Positions 30,414-41,685 of a DNA stretch of 64,000 nt are shown here, piece after piece (positions within the stretch are counted from its first letter, which is position 1; every line of letters starts with the position of its first letter). The notes beneath the pieces were generated by a model. The model did not search any database and was not told the DNA's origin. It worked only from the letters and a program-made list of their open reading frames with translations. The DNA is from Aurifilum marmelostoma (lineage: Eukaryota; Ascomycota; Sordariomycetes; Diaporthales; Cryphonectriaceae), in assembly GCA_027559495.1 (NCBI GenBank), contig JAMXSV010000026.1, positions 186,001 to 250,000 on the forward strand. Reading direction: 5' to 3'. Both the position numbers and the translations under genes were made by a program.

Positions 30414-30450
<37 letters not shown>

Positions 30451-31135
30451 GAGACGAGAGAGGAGAGAATGTGGGATGTTTGAATGGATGTGCCAGCTCG
30501 AATGCGTCTGCAGACGTCAGGGGTGGGCTTACTTACACGCCGTGGCCGCCTAGCCTATGGTACCGAGGAGTACAGTACATAATACACCCCAGTACTATAC
30601 GTACCTTACCTCATTCCGATCTTCCCTCCTTGAACTTTGCGCATCGTCCAGAGCCACTGATGAAGCATATTGGTGGATTGGACTTGAGCATTTTAGCAAT
30701 TTCTGTTCTTTTTTCCCTCCCTCCTCGAACCATGTGTATAGCTGCCTTTCTGATGTGATCAGAGACTGTGTCTTCAGTCAATCAAATGTCGAGGTTGGAA
30801 ACCTGTCAATGCAATGACGACATCCCACATCCAAAAAGCAAGAAGCAAGTGCGAACCTGGCCTGCTACGGAAATATCCAAGGCTCAACCTGCTGCAGGCC
30901 CGCCAAGCGCGACCTCAAATAAATAACAAGCATATTTATGACACCTCAAGACTCCCACTGTTCCGTATCAATATTCACTATTCACTGTTCAGTCAAGCAC
31001 CTTAGACCGTCACTTCTGCCCTAAACTTGCTTCTTTAGACGTTTAAACCTTGGACTCGTTCTTTTCCTCAGAGGATCATACGACATTAATTACATCAAGG
31101 GACCCGGAATACCTTCTCGGCTCTACTCTGCCATC
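30302..31135. promoter_or_regulatory. Shared divergent promoter region (promethin-like / GH64)
   Basis: An 834-bp interval separates two divergently transcribed genes. It includes a TG microsatellite at about 30416-30449. No definite TATA or known operator was identified, and there is no coding frame with support. Confidence 0.45.
30416..30449. repeat. (TG)n microsatellite
   Basis: About 17 uninterrupted TG units lie upstream of the promethin-like gene in the divergent promoter interval. Confidence 0.9.
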
Positions 31136-32534
31136 ATGCCGGACTCACTAGACATTCAGCTGCAGAACCAGACCAATTCAGCCCAGGTCTGGGCCTACAT
31201 CACGGGTATCGCCATCAGCAATGGCCAGCGAGTCTTGCTCAAGGCCAACGGGAGGGACCTATACTTCCCCCAGCAGGTGTCCCAGATCGGCTCCCCTCTC
31301 GCTGAGGACTGTGCCATCCCTCTGGGCCCCCCAGGCAACACCGTCTCCGTGCACATTCCCCAGATCGCCGGTGGCAGAATCTGGTTCGCCTGCGACGGCA
31401 AGCTGCAGTTTCTCCTGAACCCTGGCCCCGCCCTCGTCGAGCCGAGCGTGCTGAACCCGAGCGATCCCAACGCGGATGTCAACTTTTGCTTTGCCGAGTT
31501 CACCTTGAACAGCGACCAGCTGTATGCCAACATCAGCTATGTGGACTTTGTGTCGCGGCTACCAACGGCCATGACCCTCGAGACGGCCGGAGGCGCGGTC
31601 CAGCACGTGTCGGGCATGGCACACGACGGCATCGACAGGATATGTGACGGGCTGCGGGCCCAGGCTGCCAGGGACGGGCTGCCATGGGACAAGCTGATCG
31701 TCCAGCGCCCCGGCCAGCCCGTGCTGCGGGTGCTCAACCCGACCCACGGGGACGCCGTGGGAGCCGGCTTTGCGGGCTACTTCGAGCCGTACATCGATGA
31801 GGTGTGGGACTGGTACTCGGTCGCGCGAGGTGGGCACAAGATGCGCATCAACACGCAGGCGGCGGCCGGGATCGTGACGGGCACCATCAACGACAGGGGC
31901 GACCTCGTCTTCGGCGACGAGGTATTCCACAAGCCCACCACGGCAGATGTCCTGGGCTGCAACAGCGGGCCCTTCACGACGGGGCCCTCGGCATACAGAA
32001 ACAGCGTGATCCCCAGGCTGGCGGCGGCATTTCAGAGGTCAGCGCTCGTGGGCACAGACGATCACCCGTCGGACCCTTCGACCTTTTACCTGCGAGATCC
32101 GACGAACCACTACTGCCGCATCGTGCACGAGGCCAACCTGGACGGCAAAGGTGAGAACCCGGCTTGCCCCGCCCGGCCTGCTTCCCCTTTCTTTCTCGAA
32201 TTCTCTAATTCTAACGGTGACTCCAGGATATGGGTTCGCGTATGATGATGTCTCAGCAGACGGAGGCCCCGATCAGTCAGGCAAGGTGAACGCTGGGGAT
32301 CCCAAGACGTTCATCGTGGCGGTGGGTGGAAACGGCGCCTATGTCGGCGACCGCATGCCCGACCGACCCCCTTCTACACCACCGGCTTACTCTTCTCCTC
32401 CTGCTGACCATGGTTGGAATGGGCCACCACCATCTGCTACCTCGGGCGCGTCAGACCCCCCACGCCGTCAAGAAGGCCCACCAGTGTCGCGTTTCCGCAG
32501 AATCTCAGCAAAGGCACATAAATGGTTTCATTAG
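31136..32534 (+). CDS. GH64 beta-1,3-glucanase-like protein
   Basis: Exons 31136-32150 and 32227-32534 encode 440 aa. GH64 enzymes cleave beta-1,3-glucan and combine a small beta-barrel with a thaumatin-like domain. The protein shows RIWFACDGKLQFLLNPGPAL and the catalytic-region pattern CFAEFTLNSDQLYANISYVD, with Glu121 and Asp137 sixteen residues apart, the same spacing as the catalytic pair of the bacterial laminaripentaose-producing enzyme (as recalled). GYGFAYDDV and a further sugar-binding-type stretch follow the intron. There is no signal peptide: the sequence starts MPDSLDIQLQ and enters the domain at once. A Pro/Ser-rich, basic tail of about 70 residues follows the catalytic domain. 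Export, if any, would be unconventional. A role in intracellular or autolytic wall turnover is inference. Confidence 0.85.
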
Positions 32535-33121
32535 GTCCTGAGGGGGAAGAAGGAGAGAATGGCTGCTTTGCACCTACGTACGCAACGCTGCGACCTTGAG
32601 AGGGGTTGATCCACAGGGTGTTCCATCAGGGATGTTCAGAGACAACAGAGTTCCCACCTAGGTCTTGACGGCGGAGCCTGTGGTAATAAATAGTTCCTAC
32701 TGCGTAAGTATCCACACCTAGATTAGAATGGCTTCCTTGTATATACTACTACTACTACTATTAGTATGCACTAGTGTTCAAAGATAAAATATTGCATGAT
32801 GAGCCCCTGGCTGCTGTTTCCTACCAGGACGTCCCAAGAGTTTCGTCTCATGCCCTTGGTAGGAGAAAAGAACTCCAAACATCGTTTTATATGCGTGTGG
32901 TACACTATAGTAGCATGCACGGTGAAGGGGTACAAGTAGTTTACAGGCCAACCTTATCGTTGATAAGCAACCCCGGCGTAGTGGGTAGGGGTAGCTTCGT
33001 ATGTACCGCTGTAGATGCCCCTCCATAAATGTCACGAATATCCTCATTCAGCGTCGTTTTGCCCGTCTTCCTGTATTTCCTTTTCGAGTGCCAACGACTA
33101 TAAGCTTGACTCTTTTACAGA
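32535..33121. other. Intergenic between GH64 and ARMT1-like genes
   Basis: Tandemly oriented neighbours. ACT triplets occur near 32745-32760. The ARMT1-like leader presumably lies in the last ~100 bases (ending CTTTTACAGA). No other gene was recognised. Confidence 0.5.
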
Positions 33122-35182
33122 ATGGAGTTCGACACCAAGACACGTACGTTATCGTCCTCCCTTCCAGATACCTCTTATTTATTATTATTTTTCTTGCGCA
33201 CCAGATCTCGTCGCATGAATCCACTGTCAAGGGGCCAGAAATTGACTCTCGTTTCGATGCGACAGCGACCTACTCGACTGCTGACAGGACCTCGTTTGGG
33301 TGGACAACCGCCCGCGAGAGATGGCCTATCATTATAGTCTGTGCCCCCCCTTCCCTTTCTTGATCCTGAATCTACCGTCTGACAACGATACTATCTGCTG
33401 GCTCCTTTGATCTGAGCTGGTCTGGCTGACTGCTTCCCAACCATGACACAATAGACACAAGCCATCGATGACGCCTACCGCTCCACGTCGCAGTGCACCG
33501 ATCCCGAGAGGGCCGAGGAGGGCAAGAAGATTGTCGAGGAGCTGGCCCGTCTCAAGTACGAGGTCCAACATGACAGACCCCTTGCGTACGTCCTCTTGCG
33601 GCCCCGCCCCCAAGGTTGTCGTTCTCGTCGTCGTCGTCGTCCTGTGTCGAACCCGAGAGCCGCTGCCACTGCTGACAGCCTGCTGCTCTTCCTCCAGTCC
33701 TATCCGAGACGACGGCCTGCCCGATGTTGCCATATACAACAAGGAGCTGGAGCAGCGGGGCAACCCGTCCTGGCTCAACGTGAGCTGGTTGTACTCTGAA
33801 TGCTACCTGTTTCGGTAGGCGCCCCCGTCACCTCTTCCCTCGCCCGCCCTCCTCCTCCCCACATACGGGCTCCCTACGTCACGGAGAAAGAAGCAGCTTG
33901 CTGAGGATCGAGGGTTGTATGATCATAGGCGCATGAGCACATCCTTCAGCCTCTCCAAGCACTGGAAAAACTACGACGTCTTTGCCCGCCAGAAGATAGA
34001 CACCTTCAGGTCCTCACGGCCCGCGGTACTCGAGCTGGCCGCGCGGTACAGGATGCTGCTAGCCCAGATCGAACAAGGGGCCGGCAAGCCCCAGGATGAG
34101 GAGGCGGAGAGGATCCTGTTCATGGAGATGTGCGAGATCTGCCTCTGGGGCAATGCCACCGACCTGTCGCTGCTGACCAACCTGACGTACGAGGACATCC
34201 AGAAGCTGCAGGGCTCCGAGGCCAGGAAGGCCGCCGAGAAGAACATCCTCGTCAACGACCTGCCCGCGGCGTACGACGTGCTCAAGAAGGCCAAGGCGGA
34301 GGGCAAGGCGGAGCGCCGGGTCGACATTGTTCTGGACAACGCGGGCTTCGAGCTGTTTGTCGACCTCATCCTCGCCGGATACCTGCTGTCCTCGGGCCTC
34401 GCCACCCTCGTGGTGCTACATCCCAAGTCCATCCCCTGGTTCGTGTCCGATGTCCTGCCCAGCGACTTCTCGGAACTTCTCAACGCCCTGGCCAACCCAA
34501 AACACTTTTACGAGACCCCCTCCGAGGCCGAGAGGCTACAGGACAAGACCCCGGAGCCGCTGTCGGACAGAGAGCTCGAGGACCTGGGATTCCTCTTCCA
34601 GAACTGGAGCCAGATCTATGCCGAGGGCCAGATCATCCTGCGGCCCAACCGGTTCTGGACCCACCCGGGCAGCTTCTGGAGGCTGCCCCAGGCGGACAAG
34701 GAGCTCTATGAAGATCTCCAGACGAGCGACCTCGTCATCTTCAAGGGTGACCTGAACTACAGGAAGCTGACAGGCGATGTATGACGGCGCCCGCCCTCCC
34801 TTTTTTTCGTCTTAATTCTCCCTCTTCCCCTCCTTCTGCCTCTCGATTTTCCCACCCCCCGCTTCCCCAGTTCCCCAGTCTCCGCTCGTTACGAACATAT
34901 TACGTTGAGGAAACAGGACCAGCTGACCATCCTAACCCCCTCTTCCAGGCGCAGTGGGACGCCTCAACGCCCTTTGTCGAGGCCATTGGGCCGCTGGGCC
35001 CGGGATCCGGGCTGAACGTGCTGGCTCTCAGAACCTGCAAGGCAGACGTGGTGGTGGGTCTGAAGGCTGGTCAGGATGAAGAGCTGCGGGCGATGGAAGG
35101 AGGAGGGGGCGACTCTGGGGCGAGGAAATGGGCTTGGAATGGCAAATGGGCGGTAGTCTCCTTCTCGTCTGGCAAGGAGTAG
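33122..35182 (+). CDS. Damage-control phosphatase, ARMT1/DUF89 family
   Basis: Six exons: 33122-33143, 33266-33336, 33455-33585, 33698-33814, 33929-34778 and 34949-35182, giving 474 aa. The family comprises metal-dependent phosphatases that hydrolyse reactive or damaged sugar phosphates such as fructose-1-phosphate (yeast YMR027W/Duf89 and human ARMT1). The assembled N-terminus MEFDTKTPTYST...RERWPIIITQAIDDAYR matches the family opening and confirms the first three splice junctions. The metal-site signature LDNAGFELFVDL lies at about 249-260 (Asp250-Asn251), and the FKGDLNYRKL motif at about 385-394 precedes the last intron. TPFVEAIG and LRTCKADVVVGL close the domain. Introns are 114-170 nt. 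It is a cytosolic enzyme of normal length. Exon 1 encodes only seven residues plus one base. Confidence 0.93.
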
Positions 35183-36695
35183 TCTGTACGCCTTTTTCTT
35201 TTTCCTCTTCTTCTTTTTGTTTCTCCGTGGGCATCTACACTTCTTGAAGCATGTTTCTTTTTCCTCCTTTTTTTTTCCCTTCCTGTGGCGTTGCCCATTG
35301 GTAGAGACGGGCGGTGAAACGAGGTTATATTAGAGAAAAACAAGAACTCCACCTGGGAGCCCAGGATAGAACTGCCATATTCGAACAGCCAGGCGTGAAG
35401 AAAGAGCATCATACTACTACTGCTAGGCACGTCTCTAGCCGCGCTGCAGACTGAACCATTCCTGTCCCCTCTAGAAGTTGGATGGAAGGACAACAACAAC
35501 AACAACAACAACAACACCTGGGTAGTGTGGCCAAAGTATCACCAGCTGAAGCAGCATCACCATCACCACCATCATCATCTTCATAAAGGCGATAACCACA
35601 GGAGTCCAAGACTCAGCAGCTCTCGACACCTACTAACCAAGGGGGCTATCAGTATGAAGAAGTACTGCGTACTATGTATCAATCGATTACATGACTACTT
35701 GCATAGTATCAGTACATACATTATCTCCCTCGGCTGGACCTTGCTATTTGGGAATATGCTGTACCCCCCCTTGCACGTCCATGGAGGGGATCTTCATACT
35801 GCCTGTTTAGTGTGCCGATTCTTGTTCCGGGCGAGGGATGCATCTTGGTTTGGGGGGGGGGGGCGCCTTGGCTGCTTTGGCTAATAGTGTGTCAGTGTGT
35901 GTACAGCGTCTGTCTGTCATGCTCCTCCCCTGGCACGTGCCTGGCACTACTGGCGTTCCCCTTATCACATTCTCTCAGCCGCGGCAGCCAATGGAAATAC
36001 GACGGGCAAAGGGGTGGGGGATACGTACCTAACCCCATACTTATCAAGTTTGGTAACTAAAACCGTAGCACCGGCGAGCTAAGGAGGGCCCCCCTGTCCG
36101 TTACTGGTGATGGTCCTTCAGATCCGGGGTAGAAAAGAGGACAGGCAAGGAAAGGACGGTACGTGCTACTGTGGTCATTTGGTGGCACCTGCTGTGTGGC
36201 TTCTTGTGTATGTGCAGGTCGTGAATTTACTTAGGTAACTTGGACCTTCGCGATCGTCCTCAAAATGACACATCGAAAACCAATCTGGGGCCATCCTCAG
36301 GCTTGACCCCCCCCCCCTCCCTCCCCTCCCTCCGAGATCAAGCAAGCAAGCAGCCTCCTGATGATATAATATCTATTATCATGGTCATGGCTGTTTGTTA
36401 CAAAGGTGCCAGGCCATATGTGTATATATTCAGCATCAAGGCGAAGCTGGTCTTGTTTCCTTTCTGAACGAACCAACGACATTCAGTGACGAGAAGTTTT
36501 TCCGGAGAAGGGAATTATTATTATTATTATTATTATCATTACTACTACCATTGATCCTGCCCTTCTGGAGTCTCGTTCACATGTGAGACTCTTGTGTGTA
36601 CAACCTGGGTTCGCACACTCGCTCTTCGCACGCCTCCTTTGAAACCATCACAACCCACGCAGACGTCCTCCCCCCCCCCCCCCACAAACGTCGAC
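35183..36695. other. Intergenic between ARMT1-like and permease genes
   Basis: About 1.5 kb. It contains AAC triplets (35491-35516), CAC/CAT triplets (about 35555-35580), a G run (about 35852-35862), a C run (about 36307-36316), ATT triplets (about 36520-36535) and a C run (about 36671-36682) in the permease leader. No supported gene. Confidence 0.5.
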
Positions 36696-38482
36696 ATGGA
36701 TTCCAGCGAGGACAAGAAGAGGAGGACCTCGGCGGACCTGGGCTCGGTCGTCGACGATGCCGAGCTGGGGACCGTCTCCAAGCCACACGAGGCCCCGATC
36801 AACGCCTCGGGCCACGTCCAGGAGATGCCGCGACAGTTCAGCCTCATCTCCCTCGCAGGCGTCGGCGTGACGGTCGGCAACGTGTGGCCTGCCATCGGCG
36901 GAACCATCCTCGTGGCCATCTCCAACGGCGGGCCCCCCGGTGTCCTCTACGAGTTCCTCGTCGTCTCGTGCTTCTACTTCCTCGTCGCCGCCAGCCTGGC
37001 AGAGCTCGTCAGCGCCATCCCGAGCTCGGCCGGCGTCTACCACTGGGCCTCTGTGACCCCCGGCCCCAGATGGGGTCGCATGGTCGGCTTCTTTGCTGGC
37101 TGGTGGAACTACCTGGGCTGGTGCATGGGAGCAGCTAGCATGGCCGCCATCTTGTGGGTGGCCTCTCCTACTTTATCTTCTACTTGTTATTCATCTACCT
37201 GATCACACCCGTCGGCTCATGGCTAACTGGACGGTGCAGGGGAAACACCATCGTGCAGATGTACGCCCTGAACCATGACGGGTTCACCGCCCAGCCCTGG
37301 CACGTCTTTGTGGTCTATGTCATCTGTGTCTGGATCGGCTGTGCAGTTGTCTGTCTGGCCAACTCGGCAATGCCTCGTCTGAACAAGGCTGGTATCTTTT
37401 TGTAAGTTCTGTCTTTGCTGTGTTACTTTTGTCGAGTCTCATCAGCGTCAGTGACCCCGTGGCACGCGCTGGAAGTTGCATGAATTAATTTTTTTTTATT
37501 TTTTCCCTCTGAATCATTATACAGTGTCCTCGCTGGCTTCTTCATCACCGTCGTTGCTGTCGCCGCTATGCCTGGCCACAACGGCCGACCACCTCATGCC
37601 ACCAGTGATTTCGTCTGGAAGGAGTGGGCGCAGGCCCTGGGCTACTCGGATGGCTTCGTCTTCGTGGCTGGCATGCTCAACGGCGCTTACAGCATCGGCT
37701 CTGTCGATGTCATCACCCATCTCTCCGAGGAGATCCCCAACCCGCAGCGCAACGTCCCCATCGGCATGGCCCTGCAGCTGGGCATCGGCTTCAGCACCGG
37801 CTTCTGCTACCTCGTCGCCATCATGTACGCCATCAACGACCTGTCCGCCGTGTCCGCCGCCACCTACCCCATCGCCGAGATCTATAGACAGGCTACAGGC
37901 ACCGCCGGCGCCACCGCCATGCTCGCCCTCATCATGGTCAACATCGCCCTCTGCGTCGTCGGCCTCTTCATCACCACAGGCCGCACCCTCTGGGCCCTGG
38001 CTCGCGACGGCGCCGTGCCCTTTCCAAACCTGCTGGGCAGGGTCAACCACCGCCTCGACATGCCCATGATCTCGACAATCACCACCGCCGTGCTCGTCAC
38101 CCTGCTGGGGTGCATCTACGTCGGCAGCACCACCGCCTTCAACGCCTTCATCGCCTCCACCATCCTCTTCTTCAGCAGCTCCTACATCGCCTGCATCCTG
38201 CCCCACCTCCTCCGCGGCCGCAGGGGCATCACCTACGGCCCCTTCAGGATGAAGGGCTGGGTCGGTTTTGTTGTCAACGCCCTGTCGTGTGCCTACCTCA
38301 TGATCTGGTTCGTCATCTACTCGTTTCCCTACTACCTGCCCACCGACGCCGCCAGCATGAACTACTCATGTCTGATCTGGGGGGCCCTGACCATTCTCGT
38401 GGGGCTGTGGTGGCTGCTCAGCGCCAGGAAGGGCTACGAGGGGCCAAAGACAACAGGAGGAGTGGTCGTGGCAGAGTTGTAG
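36696..38482 (+). CDS. APC-family amino-acid/choline permease
   Basis: Exons 36696-37153, 37240-37401 and 37525-38482 encode 525 aa. This is a polytopic plasma-membrane transporter of the amino acid-polyamine-organocation superfamily, closest in pattern to fungal choline/GABA permeases (Hnm1/Uga4 group). About 45 hydrophilic N-terminal residues precede twelve predicted membrane helices. The first helix region reads SLAGVGVTVGNVWPAIGGT, equivalent to the substrate-binding helix-breaking segment of the family. PSSAGVYHWASV, GDVGFVAGML-like (here DGFVFVAGML) and HLSEEIPNPQRNVP are characteristic. Intron 1 (86 nt) uses donor GTGGGT and restores AAIL-GNTIVQM. Intron 2 restores GIFF-VLAGFF. The substrate cannot be decided from sequence alone. 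It is transcribed in the same direction as the WSC gene downstream but separated from it by about 600 bp. Confidence 0.92.
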
Positions 38483-39087
38483 AATCAAGCAGTGCTATGA
38501 TCTGCCAAGGACTTGGGCTCTGGTCAGTATTGGCAAGACCAGAAGCGATACATTATTGTGATAGATAGACTATTAAAATATCAAAGGGAAGGAAATAATC
38601 AATTACTCGGTTCGCGTGAGTGACTGCGCTGTGCATCCTCAGAGTATCATTGTATGAAGCAATGAGTAGCAAGATTCGGAGACGCCAGTCACAGGTTGTC
38701 ATGAGAAGCAAAGTCAAAACCCAGCAAGAGAAACGAATTCCAATGAGAAGTCTCTTTGCTTTGCCAATCCAAGAAGGCGTCAGCCTATATAAATTCCACT
38801 GTTTAAGGTTGCCAATCCTTTCGATCTCCCGTTCAGACCTACAAACGGTCTTTAACCGTTAGACAAAGTGCTAAGTAATAGGTGGTCGTCAGCAATACCT
38901 CGACGGTCCAAGTTCTGTAACCTTCTCTTTTCCAATAGCCCGATAAACCAGCACGTACTCGCATAAAAAGAACAACGACAAGTGGTTCCATATTCGTGAA
39001 CTGGTACCTCGCTCGAACATCGACATTGCGCCCTGACTGCCTCCTATATCATCGCTCTCGTCATCGCCGTCACCGTCACAGCCTACC
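38483..39087. other. Intergenic between permease and WSC genes
   Basis: No independent gene. At 39033-39085 another frame encodes a strongly hydrophobic stretch immediately before the WSC start; it is discussed as a finding. Confidence 0.5.
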
Positions 39088-40357
39088 ATGGCAAGCAAGA
39101 ATATCCGCTTTGCGGGCTGTTGGGCAGCCGACGCGGCCAACATGACGCTCCGCGAGGTCAACTCATCAGAAAGCCCGGAGGCCTGCGCTGGTGCGTGTGA
39201 GGATTTTTCTTTCTTTGGTACAGAAGGGGAGACCAAGTGTAGGCTCTTTTTTTTTTCCCCCAGGGAGCCCTCCAGCGATCATATGTCACACCTTGGACAG
39301 AGCGAGGTTTGATAAGTGACTGATTAATTACATGTGAAAACTCTTAGGCTTTTGCGGTATTGACATGCCGCCTCCGTCCTCCACGATGGGCCCCACGAGT
39401 TGCAACACGACTTCCCCAGGTGGCAACGACGGCTTGGAGACCTGTGATGGGGACAACTGCCTCTCCCTGTACGTCCTCGAGGGCGCAGACGAGGTTGTGA
39501 CCGCCACAAGCACACACGTTCTCACGGTCACGAGCAGCAGCAGCCCGAGCAGGGAAGAAGCCTCGGAACAGACCGGTACAGACGGCTTCTCGACGGCTTC
39601 GAGTGGCCTTGTTGCAACGAGTAGCGCCATTTTCTTCTCAACGACCACGACGACAATGTCCTCGCAGTCTTTACTCGGCACGTCCGACTCTCTACAGCCT
39701 GGCAGTATCACCTTAGGGATAGGTGCCAGTACCCCGGCAATGCAAACATCCTCGAGCACCGGCTCCCTAACACTAAAACCGGGCACATTCACGCCCACCA
39801 CCTTCTCCACGTCCTCAATCCCGGTCAGCACCACCGCGACAATCCCTTCGTGGAGTCGGACACCCGTCCGACAGACAGGCACGCAAGTTTCCTCGGTACG
39901 CTCGACCACCACAGCAAATGACTATAGCACCACCAGCAGCGGATCGAGATCACAGACGAGTGTTGCAGAGCTGACGGCCATAACGCCAGTATCAAGCATC
40001 CCTCCCGGCACGCCGCCTTCGAGTAAAAGCAGCACCAGCACACCAGTGGCAGGGCCCCTGCAGAGCAGCCCCGCTCGGTCCAGCAGCGTGGTGTCAGCAG
40101 GCACGGAACCAGAGTCCAGCTGGCCTGCTGCCAGGATCGCGGCGGTGGCAGCGGGCGTCATTGCTGCGGTGGTCATTCTGGTCGGCCTGTCTTGTTTCTT
40201 TGTCCGGGGGAAAAGGCAGAGCACGAGGGACAAGGGCAGACGGGGTCGTGCAGGGACTTGGCGTGGTGGACGGGAGGAGCTTCGACCTAGTATACTCCCT
40301 TGGGGCCCGGATGGGGCGATCAGGCTAGTTAGGGGTAGTGATGAGAAGACAATATGA
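39088..40357 (+). CDS. WSC-domain, Ser/Thr-rich single-pass membrane protein
   Basis: Exons 39088-39238 and 39348-40357 encode 386 aa. WSC proteins are cell-wall integrity sensors or carbohydrate-binding surface proteins. Residues 8-95 form a WSC domain with eight cysteines (11, 33, 37, 51, 53, 69, 83, 88), beginning RFAGCWAADA and ending NCLSLYVLE. The intron splits the Cys51 codon in KCFCG. A mucin-like Ser/Thr-rich stalk of about 210 residues follows, then one transmembrane helix at about 314-336 (IAAVAAGVIAAVVILVGLSC) and a basic cytosolic tail of about 50 residues. No signal peptide is encoded before the WSC domain, which is unusual for this topology. Either the true start lies upstream through an unseen exon or a frame difference, or the single TM acts as a signal anchor. 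The in-frame region upstream is closed by TGA. Confidence 0.8.
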
Positions 40358-40419
40358 AACAAGTAGTGGTGTTGGGGAGGTTGGGTGGTTGGTGATTAGG
40401 AGGGAGTAGAGACGGGCAG

Positions 40420-40456
<37 letters not shown>

Positions 40457-40758
40457 GAGACTGTTGAAGTCTAATGACAATAGTAAAAATATGAAGGGAT
40501 ATGTCGAGACTATGAGGACTTAGCTAGACACTGATGAGGCCATATGACTGCGACTAGCATTGTGATCAATAATCCGGACAGCTCCTCTTGGACATTGAAT
40601 GCGTATCTATTTCTTGAACTTTTTCTAACCTGGGTATCATGAATGCTTCCTTCTGCGGAGCCGCAAACAAAAACGCCGATGGATGCTTTTCCTTTTCCCC
40701 CTTTCAAACAGAACAGATTGTTCAAGGTTGACCTCCTGAGGACAACTTCAAGTCGCCT
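40358..40758. other. Intergenic between convergent WSC and PTH genes
   Basis: Contains a TG microsatellite (40422-40453). The rest is the 3' flanks of the two genes. Confidence 0.5.
40422..40453. repeat. (TG)n microsatellite
   Basis: Sixteen uninterrupted TG units in the 3' flank of the WSC gene. Confidence 0.92.
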
Positions 40759-41685
40759 CTAAGATGTCTGTCCTTTTCGGCTCTTGCCTCTGCCCTTGTT
40801 CCCTTTTTGGTTTGTGGGCTGGTCATGGGCACCACCAGTGGTTCCCTGTCCAGCGTCTGCCTTCCACGCAGACTCGATCTCCCGCAGGGCTGCGAGCACG
40901 GGCGGCCCCGACTTCTCAAACAACGAGTCCTTCTGGTACCGACTCAAGGGCTTGAGCACATAGTCGGCGACGGTCGTATGGTCTCGCCCCTCGGGTCGAC
41001 CGATACCGACGGATATCTTTGCCCACCTGGTCGAGTGCAGATTGGCGGTGTCGGAGGACGCCATGACGGCCATGATACTCTTGAGGCCGTTGTGGCCGCG
41101 GTGACTCCTGTTCCACCTCCGGACCTTGACGACGCACGTGTCCTCCTCGAGGTCATCGTGCACCACGACCAGGCCCAGGGGCGCTCCGGGGTGGAGCTCT
41201 CTGTGCTGCTGCAGGGTCTCCCTCCATGCCTTTGCCAGCCACGGGCCCGAGACGTTCATGAGGGTGGGACACTGGAGCAGGGTGTATCTGGAGCCCCTCG
41301 AGGCCTGTGTGGCCTTCTTTCCCAGGCGCTCAGAAGTGAAGCGGGGCTGGATGTTGGTGGTCTCGCGCTGGAGAAGGCTCTGGAGTGACTGGAGGGCGAT
41401 GTGGCCTGCAGAGTGAAGGCTGTCGGCATAAGGGGCGGGGTTCCCGAGGCTGACGACGAGGAAATGAGGTTCAAACTGGTCCTCGGCCGGAGGAGGAGAA
41501 GGTGTGGTATCTGGGGTCGAGGCCATGATCTGGTCTGCAGAGGTTTGCGATTTTGTTATCTGTTGGAGCAAGGCTGGTGTTGTCGCCGCCGTCCTGATCT
41601 GCTGCAGCGGAATGGGACCAGATATGCGGAGGAAGCCCAGACGGTGTCCAGATGGGCACAGGTATCTGACTGTAGCTGGCGGCAT
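40759..41685 (-). CDS. Peptidyl-tRNA hydrolase, Pth1 type
   Basis: Single exon, 308 aa. It hydrolyses the ester bond of peptidyl-tRNAs released prematurely from ribosomes. The first ~70 residues are basic and Ser/Thr-rich without much acid and may be a mitochondrial presequence. The Pth core begins FLVVSLGNPAPYADSLHSAGH. Family active-site positions are visible: Asn82 and His91 (catalytic base), MNVSG with Asn144, VVHDDL with Asp177, and RGHNGLKS with Asn199. KISVGIGRPEGRD and VADYVLKPLS complete the fold. The tail is Lys/Arg/Gly-rich (KGNKGRGKSRKG). The ATG at 41683-41685 is preferred over the in-frame ATG at 41776-41778, because the latter would translate a TA microsatellite as a Tyr/Ile run. 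The inner ATG near residue 54 could yield a cytosolic isoform. Confidence 0.93.
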   Translation of the reverse strand: MPPATVRYLCPSGHRLGFLRISGPIPLQQIRTAATTPALLQQITKSQTSADQIMASTPDTTPSPPPAEDQFEPHFLVVSLGNPAPYADSLHSAGHIALQSLQSLLQRETTNIQPRFTSERLGKKATQASRGSRYTLLQCPTLMNVSGPWLAKAWRETLQQHRELHPGAPLGLVVVHDDLEEDTCVVKVRRWNRSHRGHNGLKSIMAVMASSDTANLHSTRWAKISVGIGRPEGRDHTTVADYVLKPLSRYQKDSLFEKSGPPVLAALREIESAWKADAGQGTTGGAHDQPTNQKGNKGRGKSRKGQTS

